Counted from the first letter of the stretch, positions 39,495-51,574 are shown. The stretch: DNA of 64,000 bases from Imbricaverruca yamaguchii (GCA_034440575.1 JAOTOL010001243.1:1-64000), one strand, 5' to 3'. The notes: generated by a model not told the origin, from the sequence alone. Numbers and translations: made by a program.

Positions 39495-40616
39495 AATGCA
39501 ACTGCAACAAAACAAGTCAATTTGTTTGGGAGCTAGTTGAGTTAAGCCTAGATGTTTCGGGTGATTCCGGGTTTATTTTCCCTACTTTGTCACCCCAAGC
39601 TCTTGTTATTCACAGGCAACTCACCACAATCATTCCACTACGCAAACTTGGCGCCAAGTTCACATACGAAACGTTGCGCCACTTCTGTCTCATTCCGACC
39701 AAGTACGGGAAAAGATTCTATGCGGCTGGCAAAGATTCTATGTGACGTCACGTAGATTCTACGTCGTCCGGGTCGCTGCGAACAACAAAACGCGCAGAAT
39801 AGTTGGGGTATGATGTCATCTGTGACGCATGCAGCATAGAATCTTTGTCGTCCGGGTCGCTCCGAAAACACCCTTAAACAACTGCAGCAACCAATAATGC
39901 TGTCAAGGTAAACCATGCAAAACAAGTCAAATATGATGTAAGTTCACATCATATTTGAGGTCATAAGGTAAAGGCACCATAAGGTAAAATGAGGTCACAT
40001 TGTGACCTCTTTTTAACTTGAAGCCATTGACCTAATGTCATGAAATTTGCACACAAGAGAGGCTACCATCACATCCATCTACCCTGAAAGTTGTGTTACT
40101 CTAGGTGTAATAGGCGAGATCTTGCTTCCCCTCCCACAAGGGAGGGAGAGTAAAATCCACAACCCAAATCTCCAGTCTGTTTGTTGTTATCTTGTTTTTT
40201 TTTAATGTTGGATGTTTTTGGGAATAAATGTTGAACTTGGCATAGAAGCATAACCATACATAGCCCCCTTGCTTGCTCGTTTGCGTCTCACTATGACTTT
40301 TTTTCTTTGTTCGGTGCCGATGCCGAGGAACAAAGGTGAGCGTTGGCGCTATAATTGCCAATGCTAGGTGCTTCACGTTTACGCTAGTTTGAACACTGGG
40401 CCAGGCGAAAAAAAAAAAAAAAAAAAGCTACTTCACGTTTCACAATTCGCCTCCATAGTCCACCTAAATGCACGCACCCACCTCGTACCGACCTAACTCA
40501 ACCGCATGAATACCATGGGCAAGTAGAAACCTACCCCACCCCCCACCAATGAACTTTCCTCCCACAGAAAACTTCGCCGAGCACGCGCCCGTCAAGGTGG
40601 TGTCATTCTAGCACCA

Positions 40617-40993
40617 CGCGATTAACGATGCGTTCAAAGTTGCTAACTTTTGTGACGCCATAACAAAATTGCGCTGCTTCGATTCGTCGTCAGCCAGATT
40701 TCAGAACAGAAAACACCAACGCAGCCAATTCTGAACAGTGCACTCCGCGGCTACGAAAGACGACTCTTAAAGATGTCACTTTTTCCCACTATAGGGTGGC
40801 TCGAAACCATTCTTCTGGAGACGCCTCGGCCGAATTCGGAGCGACCGGAGGGCACTTTCTTCAGTGCGCATGCGCACGGTCTGGCGCGTTGTTGTGGACA
40901 TTTCTGGTGGTTGTGTTTGGGTGTGGGAGTGTGTGCCGGGAAGCCGTATGCGGTGTTTGATGGTACGAAAAGTGGCTAGTTTATTTGGTAATC
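40617..40993 (+). promoter_or_regulatory. Candidate GC-rich promoter and first coding exon
   Basis: A GC-richer stretch holds TGCGCATGCGCA (about 40867-40878), the NRF-1 palindrome typical of broadly expressed promoters. Downstream an ATG (40960) opens a short basic N-terminus (MVRKVASLFGN) that meets a consensus donor, AATC|GTAAGT, at 40994. The downstream exon was not found. The next splice-competent coding sequence, the THAP exon at 43.3 kb, has its own ATG. I rate this as a plausible host first exon, not proven. Confidence 0.35.
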
Positions 40994-41557
40994 GTAAGTA
41001 GAATAACATGCTGTTTGGTGGATGTTTCCTTCAGTCTTGTCTTTGTTTTTAGTGGTATATTTGTTCCTTCTGCATGTTTGTGTCGGAGTATATGTGAAGC
41101 CCATTCTATCCAGTATGAATTCGGAGTGCAAACATGTTTTAAGAGATGAAATCTCTTAAAAAGTGCCTTAATTCCCACCCTGTCAGTAAGTGTTATATTC
41201 CACCCTATTTCATGAATAATTTATCACTGTCATAGTCATGTCAGTATGGTGTGATGATGTCATAGCACTGATACTTTGATTGGTTAATGCTGCAAGCAGC
41301 TCACACCTTAACGAGTGCACTCTGCTGCAACCTGCAGGCTTTGGCATGTTTAGGACAGTGAACTGTCAGAAGAACCTGTGGCATCTAAAACATCTAAACT
41401 TTCCTCGTTATCATTTTAAAAAATAAATTTGATCCGAGTTGTTGCTGGGGTGGTTTGAGGAGCCAGGGTTCTATTGCTAAGCAGAGCTTGTTGCGTGAAC
41501 CCTGGCCCCACCACCCGATCCATGAGCTCCAGTTCAACTGCAGAATTTTAGACCGAA

Positions 41558-41747
41558 AGTTTAACGTGCCGCCAATGCACCAACACGGCCGCCCGGTAGC
41601 TCGTCCCCAGCCTTATCGGCCAGCTGCCAACTGACACTCCCGGCTGGGGGTTAAATGTGAGTGCGCGAAGCAACTCGAACCCTGTGTTGCCAATACAGGG
41701 GAGACAGGTGCAGGCCAGCACTCTAACCAACTGAGCTACCAGGGTGG
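41558..41747 (-). repeat. tRNA-derived SINE
   Basis: On the minus strand: GGTAGCTCAGTTGGTTAGAG, GGGTTCGAGTTGC and a body ending in GGCGGCACGTTAAACTTTC. A and B boxes of a tRNA promoter are present. It has the same family body as 35804-36042. The A-rich tail is weak. Confidence 0.8.
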
Positions 41748-41984
41748 CAAATCATGATAATAAAGTTTTATTATGTTGTATGGACTGGGCCACAACCCAC
41801 ACACACTGAAACCATTTTCACACAAGTGAGCAGACGCAGAAGCTATATTGATGAGCCAGCTTCTGCTGCATCCTGTTGCCTCAAGACCTTGCTGCATGAC
41901 CTTTGCAGTTGATGCTTCCCTGGCCCACACCCAGCCTCAAGACCTCTGAAAATACTATGAGAATTAATAATTAAATAGGAAGAC

Positions 41985-42553
41985 TTAACCTAACCTAAAC
42001 TAACCTAACCTAACCTAATCACTGATAAACCAAGCAATAAGCATGTTCCGAGAAAATGAGTAGTCATATCTTTTGAATCACTTTCATAAACATAGTATTC
42101 TGAGAAGAAGAAAATAGGATTCCCAAAGCACCTTTTAAGACAAAAATACAGTAATCTGTACCTTTTGGCTGACACATGATGCCAAAGTTAGTAATTTGTA
42201 AGGAGGTGTACAGTGTGGAACAGTGACATCACAGGAGTCAGGAAGTGATGTCACAGGAGTAACCTAACCTAACCTAATGTAACCAGGCATTGACACCTGA
42301 CTCCTGTTACATCATTTATCTGACTCCTATGACATCACTGTTTCCCACTGTCCACCTCTTTACAAATCAATAACCATGGCAGTAGGTGTTGGCCAAAAGG
42401 TAAAGATTGCCATCCTAGGCACATGCCTTAATGGGATTCTTCCAGATCATCTGTTTCTTAGCTTAACCTAACCTAACTTAACCTAGGTGGTTGCATTAGG
42501 TTTGCAATGGTATATAATATATTAATGCATAATGTAACCTAACCTAACCTAAC
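41985..42553. repeat. Interspersed AACCT (TTAGG-type) runs
   Basis: Short runs of AACCTAACCT occur at 41985-42020, 42262-42276, 42465-42486 and 42535-42555. TTAGG is the common arthropod telomere motif. These are interstitial tracts in non-coding DNA, not a telomere. Confidence 0.7.
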
Positions 42554-43314
42554 TTACCAAGAAAACCAAAATCGTCCAAAACAAATTTTTGGCCAGGCTA
42601 CACTCCATTTCTGGTCACACCTTGGTCAATTCCCAGAAGTTTAGTAAAAATCCTACTAAGCTCACTTCCCCTCCTCAACAATACATACTAAACTCTTTTG
42701 AGGGTGTGTTGTGATAGCACACCTTGATCAGAGGTTGCAGGCTCATCAGCTGCAAGTATTCCTTCTTGAGAATAAATGTTGGTTGGTGGGTTAATTGGGA
42801 TTACAAGCATGTACACTGCATTGGTCATGAAATGTCTATTGAGAATAAATGTCCAATTAAGGAAGAAACATGAGGTTTTCTGTGTCCAAAAATATTAAAT
42901 GAACTGCATCAAGTGTTGAATTTCTTCTATATCACATCTGTGACACAAGATACACATAATTATATTAGGTGGGCTACATTCGTGGAGTGAAGATTATGAT
43001 TGTGATTGATATGAGTTATTTGCCAGCTGGAAAATAATCATTTCCTGAGAACATAAGTGCTTGTGTCATTTTACTAACATGAAAACATTGTATTCCCAAA
43101 AAATAAACAAATAAACATTTACCTTGATTGCAATTGACTGTTCAAGGCGAAAGGGTTGCCGCCTGCCGGCAGAAACGTTGAACTACAGTTGGTGGGATAA
43201 AAGTGTGACAAATCTGGCGCGCTATCAGAAACATACTATTTCGGGTCCTTGTAACTCATACTATTTCGGGTCCTTGAAATTTGAGAGTGTGAGGGCTCTT
43301 GCAAAGCTGTGAAC

Positions 43315-45819
43315 ATGATGAATCAAGTGGATAAGGTGAGCAAGTCCAATACATATTGTTGTGTTCCACAATGCAAATCATTGCACAGGAGGGAACCTGA
43401 AGTCAGCTTCCATCGCTTCCCGAGAGATAAGTTACTTTCAAAAAAGTGGCACAACATTTTAAAAATGGGCAAGAAAGCATCAAGGCACATGAAGGTATGC
43501 AGCAAGCATTTCAAGAAGGATGATTATATACTTTCTGGTATGTATATATGGATGAAGGCTTCATAAAACTATTGGTGTTACCAGCATGTAATTCAACCAT
43601 ATTGCTTTCATACACATAATAATAAACTGCATATCTACATGTACAATTAGCATGTAATGCAAAAGGTAAAATTTTGCAACCTTGTGGAATTGTCGGTATT
43701 TAAATCATGTGCACATAAGGGATGCGTTCAAATTTATTTGGTATTTATATAAAGTTTTGTGCCAGTTTTGGACTCGTGGTGAAGCCTATTATGCAACTGA
43801 CCATATTCTTCTACATCAAATGAATTCTTTTTTGTCTATCTCTTATTATTACCCTTTTGATATCTTTTGCATACAATATCTTACCAGTGGCATCTTATGG
43901 ACATCGCTCAACCAAACACTTTCCAAGTAACATGTCATTCTAAATCTATTTTCTTACCTCTTAATATTCACTCTGAAGGTTCATTTGCTTGACAGTACAT
44001 TAGCTTAGATAAAAACTGCTACATTTTGGTCTCATGATTCTTCGCTTTCTTGGTCTTCTTTCCAGAGTAATTCTGCTATTGGTGTTGCATAATCAGGGAT
44101 TCACCACTATTGTATACCTAATGTTGGGTAATGTAGCATGCGTTACTCATGTTGTAATTGTTATACTTGTCCCACATTAATGCTGCACCAATGTCGGCAA
44201 TCGCAGTGGTTGATGTATCCATGAACATGTGCCAGTGAAAAATAGAATGATTACTCTATAAATATTTAATTCCCATTTTTCTGCAAGCTAATATGGCATG
44301 CTTTGCTGTTATTTCTCGCAATTGCTATGAAATATAGGTAGGCACTAATCGAATTGATTGGTTGGTTGGTTATTTGAGTTTTAGGGTGCATCGACCAGGT
44401 TTCGTCATTCAGTGCCCATTTACCCTTTTCAGGTCTCAGACCACTTACTGATCGGATGAAAGATGTGGCTCTCCATGCTCTTATGCTAACTTCTGTTGCT
44501 AATTGCAGCGTACCCATCGAAGAAACCTTACTTGAAGAGGAACACCTTGCCTTCTCAAAATCTGCCTGTTTTGAGCTGTTCTAGAGCTACTTCTGCAAAG
44601 CAGAATGCTCAGCTTGATTTCCGCCGGTTGAGAAAACAACTCAGAGATGAAAATGTACAGGAACAGCATGAGGAACTGAGAACTCCTCTTCCTGCATGGG
44701 GGGAGCACGTCCACAGCATCTTTGACCCTGAGATCATCCTCCAGGAGTCAGGTCAGTGCCTTGATCAGAATTATGCTGTTAATTTTCCCATCGCATAGTT
44801 CAGATAATTGGCTGTGCCTTTTCTTGGCATACATTAGTCTTGCTATTGATATCACAGCATTCAATACTATGCTGTTTGTAATATTTTAGCAGGTGTACAG
44901 GTGCGTGGCCATGCAATCTTCTGCACACTTGGCGTGGAACTGCATGGGAACAATTGGTTCAACTGGTTTTGGTCACGTTCATAAATTGACGAAGCCCCAG
45001 CCTCCATTGTCATGTGCAACATCTGTGTATGTACATAATTTCTCATACTTGCATAACATCGAAATTGTAACTCCTTTAGTTGCCTACCAAGAGTCGGCGG
45101 AGGTGCCTGATGAGACTCTGGTGGACACTGAAAATGTACTTCAGCTGCCCAGCATGGACGCCGTGCACTCCGTTCTAAAACAGCACGGAATATCATCACC
45201 AGACGTCATCAACCAGCACAACCATACGATCATGAACATGCTGGATACAGAAGAAAAGCTGCGAGTAGCAACTGGAATTAACAGTTTTGCTTTGCTTAAT
45301 GCACTTGACACCTGCTGCAAGAAACAAGTAGGGAAGGATATAGACATGTCCACAGGCATCATTCTTGTATGTATGAAGCTTAAGCTCAATCTTTCTTTCA
45401 GCTTTTTGGCAATACTCTGTCGTAAATCCGGAACTGCATGTAGTAATCTCTTCTATCAGACTTTGCCAACTCTAAGTGCAGTGCTAAGTGACGCAATCTT
45501 GTGGCCAGACAAAGCCGAGGTAATGGCAAATATGCCACGTTGCTTTGGGAAATACAAAAACACCAGAGTGGTAGTTGACTGCACTGACCGCAAGCAGAAA
45601 CAGCTGCCTAAGTATGATGCGTTGCACACTGCAGATCTTGCTCGAGCTCGAGTACACGTTGAAAGGGTAATCGGACGTTTGAGGCAATTCAGTATTTTGA
45701 ATGCGAAACTGCCGTGGAGGATGGTGCCATATGTGTCATCATTGCTCAATGTCATCTGTGGGCTTACCAACCTGTGCTCTCCATTTCTTGCGGAAGACAA
45801 GTTCGCGATCGACGCCTAG
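43315..45819 (+). pseudogene. ISL2EU THAP-DDE transposase gene, three exons, catalytic core deleted
   Basis: The predicted exons are 43315-43537, 44509-44751 and 45080-45819, with GT-AG borders keeping frame (about 401 residues). Exon 1 is a THAP zinc finger: CCVPQCKS, VSFHRFP, KKWHNIL, VCSKHFKKDDYI. Exon 2 begins with the conserved continuation YPSKKPYLKRNTLPSQNLP. Exon 3 holds a DDE_Tnp_4-type transposase: LRVATGINSFALLNAL, GIILVCMKLKLNLSFSFLA, first Asp in TRVVVDCT, and the Glu helix in RVHVERVIGRLRQF. About 80-100 residues that normally separate these last two blocks, with the second catalytic Asp, are missing and replaced by a short unrelated stretch. The protein is therefore probably inactive as a nuclease. 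Confidence 0.75.
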
Positions 45820-46096
45820 GATGGTCGAGGTTAGGAAGTGGTATGAGTACGCGCTTCGTACATAGGCTATGTGTTTGTTTGCGTGTGTGTGTGTGTGTGT
45901 GATTGAGTTTGACCAGCCTGCCACCATGTGGGTGGTTTCGGCGGTTTGTAGGGAATTCACGGACACTGACTTGATCCAATATATCGTATTTGTGTTTTCT
46001 GTATCACGTACACCACAGTGAGGTCATGTTACGGCCGTCAATCCGAAACGCGCACGAGGTACTTCGACGTGGTGAAACTACTGCCCGACGACTGGA

Positions 46097-46445
46097 GCGC
46101 AGCACCACTGACGGCCGGCGAGCGGCACCGCAGCTGAGGCTGCACCAGGAACGACTGTAGCGCAGCACCACTGACGGCCGGCGAGCGGCACCACAGCTGA
46201 GGCTGCACCAGCAACGACTGGAGCGCAGCACCACTGACGGCCGGCGAGCGGCACCACAGCTGAGGCTGCACCAGCAACGACTGGAGCGCAGCACCACCGA
46301 CGGCCGGCGAGCGGCACCACAGCTGAGGCTGCACCAGCAACGACTGGAGCGCAGCACCACTGACGGCCGGCGAGCGGCACCACAGATGAGGCTGCACCAG
46401 CAACGACTGGAGCGCAGCACCACTGACGGCCGGCGAGCGGCACTG
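46097..46445. repeat. 63-bp minisatellite, about 5.5 copies
   Basis: The unit contains GCAGCACCACTGACGGCCGG, CGAGCGGCACCACAGCTGAG and GCTGCACCAGCAACGACTGG. As 63 is a multiple of three, open frames of 21-residue repeats result on the minus strand. It sits between the convergent 3' ends of the two ISL2EU genes. Confidence 0.92.
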
Positions 46446-46559
46446 CAGACAGCAGGCGCGTGGCACCCTGACGGCCGGCACGCTGCACAAGATGGTGGAC
46501 GCCCTGCACCACTGATGGTCCGCGAGCCAAGTCACAGACGGCCAACCGTGATGGCCTAT

Positions 46560-47607
46560 TTATCCGAAGGTCTTTGCCAAGTATGGTAGCACATGCTGGA
46601 AATAGACCAGTTCAAGCTTCTTGAGCATTGACGAGATGAATGCCTCGTCTCGTTTCACACTGATGATGATGATCTCGTCTCCTTTTGCACCATACAGGAG
46701 GAGATCGCAGCTCGGAAGGTCCAGTATCGCCAAACTCAGCTGTACCTGCCCATAATAGGTGTGCTTCTTCTTCAGACGTATATCTTCCTTCATTGAGCAG
46801 TCCAAGTACTTCAGTTGGTTTGTGGCGACGACGGTCTCCAGCTTCATATCCTTGCCTGCGAAAGGGCACTTTACCTCAAGGAGCTTCTTGATATCGCCAT
46901 TGTCTACAACAACGCCGTCTGGTGAACAGCCTAGCCACGGAGCACTAGGTGGCACTACAAGGCCCAGTCGCTCGACCTGGCTACCAGAACACTCAGCATA
47001 TAGCTCGATTGCACGTGGTTCGTAATGCTGGCCGTGGGCCGTTGCCGAGTTGCCCTGGAAGACTTCACGGTTCTTGAAGAACCTAGTCACCTTTTCCTCC
47101 CAATTTGGACCCTTGTACGTAAGCCACTGATAGGCACAGCTGGCTGTCATCCGCACCCTTCTCTCATTTTCCCACACATTGCCTGTCTGTGACAAGGTGG
47201 CCGAACAGATCTTGGCAGCACCATCACATGTCACATGCACAAACCGATTGAAAAAAGCTTCCTCCTTTTCCATCATTGGCGTCTGTCTTGAGGAAGGGAT
47301 AGGTGCCCTGGAAGTGACTAATTTGGCCAGTGATTTGCAGCTCTTCTCAGGTGGGCTCTTGTTATCGCTATTATCTACTAAGCGGCGCTTGCGATGCAAG
47401 GCTAGAGCAGACTTTGGAGCAACGGACAGCAGATCATCTGTGTACAGCCCAGGGTTTGATGGACCACTTCGTTCCTGATACTTAACAGTACCCACATGGC
47501 AGAGCTCTTCTACTGGTACCGGTGGACATACGCCGGCAGTTGCAGAACGCCCCCACTTCTGGGTGGTGTCAGTGCAGCTCAACTCTTTCAGCTCTTGCAG
47601 GGATACC
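46560..47607 (-). CDS. YqaJ-type exonuclease exon of the ISL2EU second gene
   Basis: The exon runs from a splice acceptor (CTTCTCAG|GG at 47608) to the stop at 46560. It has a YqaJ viral-recombinase nuclease fold: RRVRMTASCAYQWL near its centre, GQHYEPRAIELYAE, WLGCSPDGVV, LLEVKCPFAG with the PD-(D/E)XK-type D..EVK, and HTYYGQVQLSLAILDLPSCDLLLY. This lambda-exonuclease-like enzyme digests DNA ends. In ISL2EU transposons it is the second protein beside the THAP-DDE transposase, probably for repair or integration. It is joined to a SWIM-finger exon at 50117-50423 by an intron of about 2.5 kb. Motif residues are intact in this exon. Confidence 0.85.
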
Positions 47608-50116
47608 CTGAGAAGGTGAAACAACATCAATAATGAATATACCCAACACCATCAGAAGCATCATGCATACCCGAACATACATTGGCAAACAAAAACAAAA
47701 TCAAACAAACATGTTACTGAACATACGAAGGAATTCAAGGGTTCTAAGTTTTGATAATCCTTCTTTATATCCAGAAGAAGACCATTAGCTAACGGCTGTG
47801 GTTTACCGAAATTTCAAACAATTGTAGACCCTAGATATGCTTTATATATTATTTTACACACAAATGTGTTGAACAACAATTACTGCTGTGCACTTGCTTT
47901 TCAAAACAGGTCAGATTGGCAAAGCATTCAGGTGAATTTGGCAGAAAGAAACGAGGAAGTAACTTCTGGAAGTGAAGGATGACCAGAACAGAAAATTGGT
48001 GCACACCAGGCATCAGCCATTAATGAGCATTGGTGCTCTTTGGTGCAAATACGCATTATAGTGGTGGGTCATTAGGCAAGGTGTGCCACAGCCACACCAC
48101 ACATACAACCTCTCTTTGAGTGAGAAGGGCTGCCCCTCAGATGCTTGAGTGTACCCACCCCCAATCAGTGTTCCTCTGCTGAGATAATTTCTGTAAGGTT
48201 AAAAAGATGCTACCTCTGGATACATGAATCCTCTCCTCAAAAAGTGCCCCCTGCCATAATACAATTGGTAGATCTGCATCCTAATGCATTGCCTGCATCA
48301 GCTTACAAATATGCATTGACATTGGTATGCATTGTCAAGGTCTATTTATGTCAGTGTTCCGAAATGTCTCCTGAGGCCTGGGTGTCTGTCTAGATGAAAA
48401 GCATGACACATGCCTTGATGATGTGCATCAGCACCCAAATATTTGCACCTGTTGACTGATGCTTCAATACACTGAAATTTGCACAAGTTCCTGGACAGAC
48501 AAACTAATTGAGACACTTGTATTTTAATTCAGATAAAGAATTTCAAGAAAACAATTTGCATTGATGTTGAATATGCATTGTCAAGGCATATTTATGTCAG
48601 TGTTCTAAAATGTCTCCTGGGGCTCCCAAGGAATTTCAAGAAAACAATTTGTAAGAGCATACTTCTTGAACTGACTAAGATGATGTGACCCCTCAATTCT
48701 GGTTCTAATGCATACTTTTCAGTTCATATGGGAGATGATATCAAAAGGGGTTGAAGGTGAAATCGTTTCAAAGAAAAGGTATGGAAGTATTGTGCTACAT
48801 TGTATTAACAAGACAAGTCTTCTACATATTTCCCTGCATGAAGCAGACTTAAAGGGTGGGTGTTGTAGTGTTGGTTAGGTGAGGCTTGGTCAGTTTTTGT
48901 TACAAATATACACATTTGTTTGATTTAATTAGCTTCTTTCCCAACAGCAGGTTTGGATAGGTTATGCTACTTTGTTTTTTGGTTCGGAACATAGTGAAAA
49001 AGGCTTAGCATGTTCCATTTTTTAAGTTAGTTATTTGGGCTTAGGGGCGCTTCGATTCCATTTTTTTCAATCTGTTTCTTGCATACATGGGAGTTGGGTT
49101 AGATTAATCCATATTATTTTCTAAAATTACTTTTTTTTAGTTAGGTTGCCTAATTCTTGTTTGTTTATTGGGTTTTGGGGCAAATATACTGCAATGGGCA
49201 TACAGCTATGCTACCTAATTCAAAGTCCCCTTGTTCATGTTATTTTACATGCAAACTGAAAAGTGAGCATTTGCACATAAAATAGGTAGTCACATCACGT
49301 TGATCACATCCAGAAACATTGCATTGGAAAAAGAAATTCCCCAAAATTATAAAACACCTTAAGCACAAATTTACCATCTTAAAACTTATCCTAGTGTAAC
49401 ATTTCAAGTTGGGAGAAGAATTGAAATTAATTATCCTCAAACAATGCACATAAACATTTCTAAAAATGTGCAAATTAAAATAGAATCATCCAAGCGTAGC
49501 CTTATCTCCTTTGCTTGATGGTAAAAAAAAAAACATGGAATGGATTTATTTTGTATCTAAACTGAACATCATCTTAGTCACTTCAAGAAGTATGCATCAT
49601 CAACAAATTGTCTTCTTGAAATGCCTTATCTGAATAAGAATAAAAGTATCTGAAATACTTTGTCATGTTTCTCTCTTACCCTAAAAGGAGTTTGAAGTGC
49701 ATACAATTATCATGGTGGATACCGGTGTTGTGTGACCACTAGCAGGTCAATCAAAATGTTGCTGTTGCATAGCATTGCTTCTTTTGGTTGGTGTTGTGCT
49801 AGCAATACTAAAGTGCATGAGCTTCAAGCTCTGGCATAACAACATATTTCAGAGAATGTAGACATAAAACATAAATAGACCAGTGCAACTATGAGACACA
49901 AGTGCCCTTTGTGGGTGAATCAGATATTCCCAACATCAATAATTCAAAAAGGCTTCCACATTTGCATGATGCCAGGCATAGGTGGAAATTCTGATGTCAT
50001 CAGGGGTCAGAACCTACTGGTTTTACGCCTTGCTAAAGCTAATTTGCTATTTCAATATTACATCCATGTGCAGTTCTGTCAATAATAGCAATCATTCAAC
50101 ACTTCACTTTCCTCAC
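47608..50116 (-). other. Intron of the SWIM-YqaJ gene
   Basis: The donor is CAG|GTGAGG (minus strand, 50116-50111) and the acceptor CTTCTCAG at 47608. The phase joins LLLYLNR to VSLQELKEL. The intron is AT-rich and holds repeats, including a LINE 3'-end fragment near 49,862-49,925, a GGGGCGCTTCGATTCC fragment at about 49,045 and a recurrent AATATGCATTGTCAAGG block (48,310; 48,570). No other coding exon was seen. Confidence 0.65.
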
Positions 50117-50423
50117 CTGTTTAGGTATAGTAGCAGAGCAATGCAATGCTTGCAGCTTTCTGAGAGACCAGCTTTGCAGGAGCACTGTACCCAGAATCTT
50201 CCACACTCAACCACAGCATGTAGCTCATGGGGCTTCTCGCGTAGGTGGCTGGATTTTACGCAGAGCGCCTGCACTGTAACCTTGCCAGGTTCTTTCCCAA
50301 TCGTACCACAAGAAATTATGTGCCCTGCATCTAGTACGGCTTCCCCTCAATGGCACAACGTTTTTTATCGCCGATATACTCAGATATTTGCACAATTGAT
50401 ACTTTAGGTGCAGTAAGATCCAT
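50117..50423 (-). pseudogene. SWIM zinc-finger exon of the ISL2EU second gene, one frameshift
   Basis: An ATG at 50423 starts MDLTAPKVSIVQISEYIGDK. After a G4 run (50345-50348) the coding frame shifts by one base and continues to a SWIM finger: FWVQCSCKAGLSESCKHC, then IALLLYLN, directly before the splice donor. SWIM (CxCx(n)CxH) domains bind nucleic acid or protein and occur next to YqaJ in ISL2EU and related proteins. The single-base break may be real decay or a sequence error. Confidence 0.7.
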
Positions 50424-50479
50424 CTCCTTTACCCTGAAGCAAGCTCCAGACAGTATCACTCAAACACCGTACGCGAATT

Positions 50480-50512
50480 GTTTATCTCCGTTGTGGCCGC
50501 CATCTTTAAATT
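50480..50512 (-). promoter_or_regulatory. YY1-type motif upstream of the SWIM exon
   Basis: On the minus strand AAAGATGGCGGCCACAACGG fits the YY1/initiator consensus (AAGATGGCGGC) and lies about 70 bases before the ATG at 50423. Just beyond it CCTGCCACCAGATGGCAGG may belong to the element's terminal repeat; a weakly similar GTTGCCGCCTGCCGGCAG lies at about 43,154 on the other side. Confidence 0.45.
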
Positions 50513-50559
50513 TTTGTCCTGCCATCTGGTGGCAGGTTGAACGGTCAATATAATGGCAT

Positions 50560-51088
50560 GGAGATGGGGCTTGGAATGATATGGTTCGAAAACGGACACT
50601 CAGTACCAAAATAGTACTGCATTAATTTAGCGACCACCGATGTCACGGGCAAACCCATGGGGTGATGCAATATAGCTCAATACTGTAGCAGCCAGTGATA
50701 TTTCAGTCAGTGATATTTCATAATCTGGATGTCTTCTGTTCGCTACAAAACTAGTTTTTGTGGAAAGCATTCGTGACCAGTCACTTCTTTTTATTTCGAT
50801 ACGTCATGGATAAATTGCTACTTGAGTGAGACATTGAGGGCCAATCTTGCTACCTAGCAGCGTAGGCAAGTTGGCGACTTTCTTGGCCTCTGACTACAAG
50901 CATGGTTCCTATGTTGCTCTGCCCCAGGCTGAAAAACAGCAGTGACGTACTCAAAAGTTCAGAGTTGGAACCAACTTCCCAGTAAGTTCATAGTTACTTC
51001 GTTGAATAATATTTGCTTACAATACATAAGTGCTACATCCGATCACAAAATAACATACTTTGAAGGAAATGAATGGAAATGCAGCTTG
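50560..51088. other. Non-coding spacer
   Basis: No gene seen. CAGTGATATTTCA is tandemly repeated near 50,693-50,720. Confidence 0.4.
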
Positions 51089-51280
51089 GTACCTCCGGTA
51101 GCTCAGTTGGTTGGAGTGCTGGCCTGTACTGGTTTCCCATGTTCTGGCAAGACAGGGTTCGAGTCGCTTTACGCGCTAGCACTTTGGGCTGGAATGGTCG
51201 GTTGGCAACTGACCCGATATGGTGGGAGACGAGTCACTGTAGTGGCCGTGTCGGTGCATTGTCAGCACATTACTATCTCG
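51089..51280 (+). repeat. tRNA-derived SINE
   Basis: GGTAGCTCAGTTGGTTGGAG (A box) and GGGTTCGAGTC (B box) are spaced as in a tRNA, followed by the family body GGGAGACGAGTCACTG...GTCGGTGCATTGTCAGCAC. The acceptor stem does not pair, so it is not a functional tRNA. Confidence 0.8.
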
Positions 51281-51574
51281 ATAAAAATTCAAAATTATGC
51301 GGTTAAGCTGAAATTAACGGATCGGTAGGTGGGGTGAATGTTTACGGAGCGAGCCTTGCCTAACATAATGCTAATTCCATTGAGCCACCCGAGCCAGAAT
51401 TCGGACTAAGTTTCTTTTAAAATAACTAATATACAAAAACTTACCGGCTGGAATGAAGTGATGGCTGTATTTTTTTTTAATGTACACTTCACTTGAGAAA
51501 TTGTGCCACTATGTCACATGTGGTTACAAATATCAAGAGCAAAAATAAAGAAATTGTTGGTTGTAACCACTGCC

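Larger units (their letters stand above)
35349..39873 (+). mobile_element. PIF/Harbinger DNA transposon, near-intact
   Basis: Terminal inverted repeats GGGTGTTTTCGGAGC (35349-35363) and its exact complement (39859-39873) are flanked by TTA on both sides (35346-35348 and 39874-39876). TWA is the diagnostic PIF/Harbinger target duplication. Subterminal inverted repeats include TGTTCGCAGCGA near 35,418 facing TCGCTGCGAACA near 39,772, and a 20-bp palindrome TCTACGTGACGTCACGTAGA (35382-35401) with a near copy at 39737-39756. Inside lie the transposase (plus) and its Myb/SANT partner (minus) in convergent order, and a SINE in the left arm. Length 4,525 bp. Confidence 0.93.
40994..43314. other. Repeat-rich DNA without a recognised gene
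   Basis: Apart from the SINE and AACCT tracts, it includes GAGTCAGGAAGTGATGTCACAGGAGT near 42,234 facing ACTCCTATGACATCACTGTTTCCCAC near 42,323, an imperfect inverted repeat about 90 bases apart, and TATTCCACCCTATTTCATGAAT at 41196, part of a dispersed family. No ORF was supported. Confidence 0.45.

Noticed and set aside
41985..42555. Telomere or subtelomere
   Set aside because: Only short scattered AACCT runs occur, surrounded by ordinary interspersed repeats on both sides.
46004..46545. Three long minus-strand ORFs over the 63-bp array
   Set aside because: They are repeat artefacts with parallel 21-residue periodicity in three frames.
51089..51165. Possible tRNA gene
   Set aside because: A and B boxes are present but the acceptor stem does not fold; the body is shared with two other loci, so it is a SINE.
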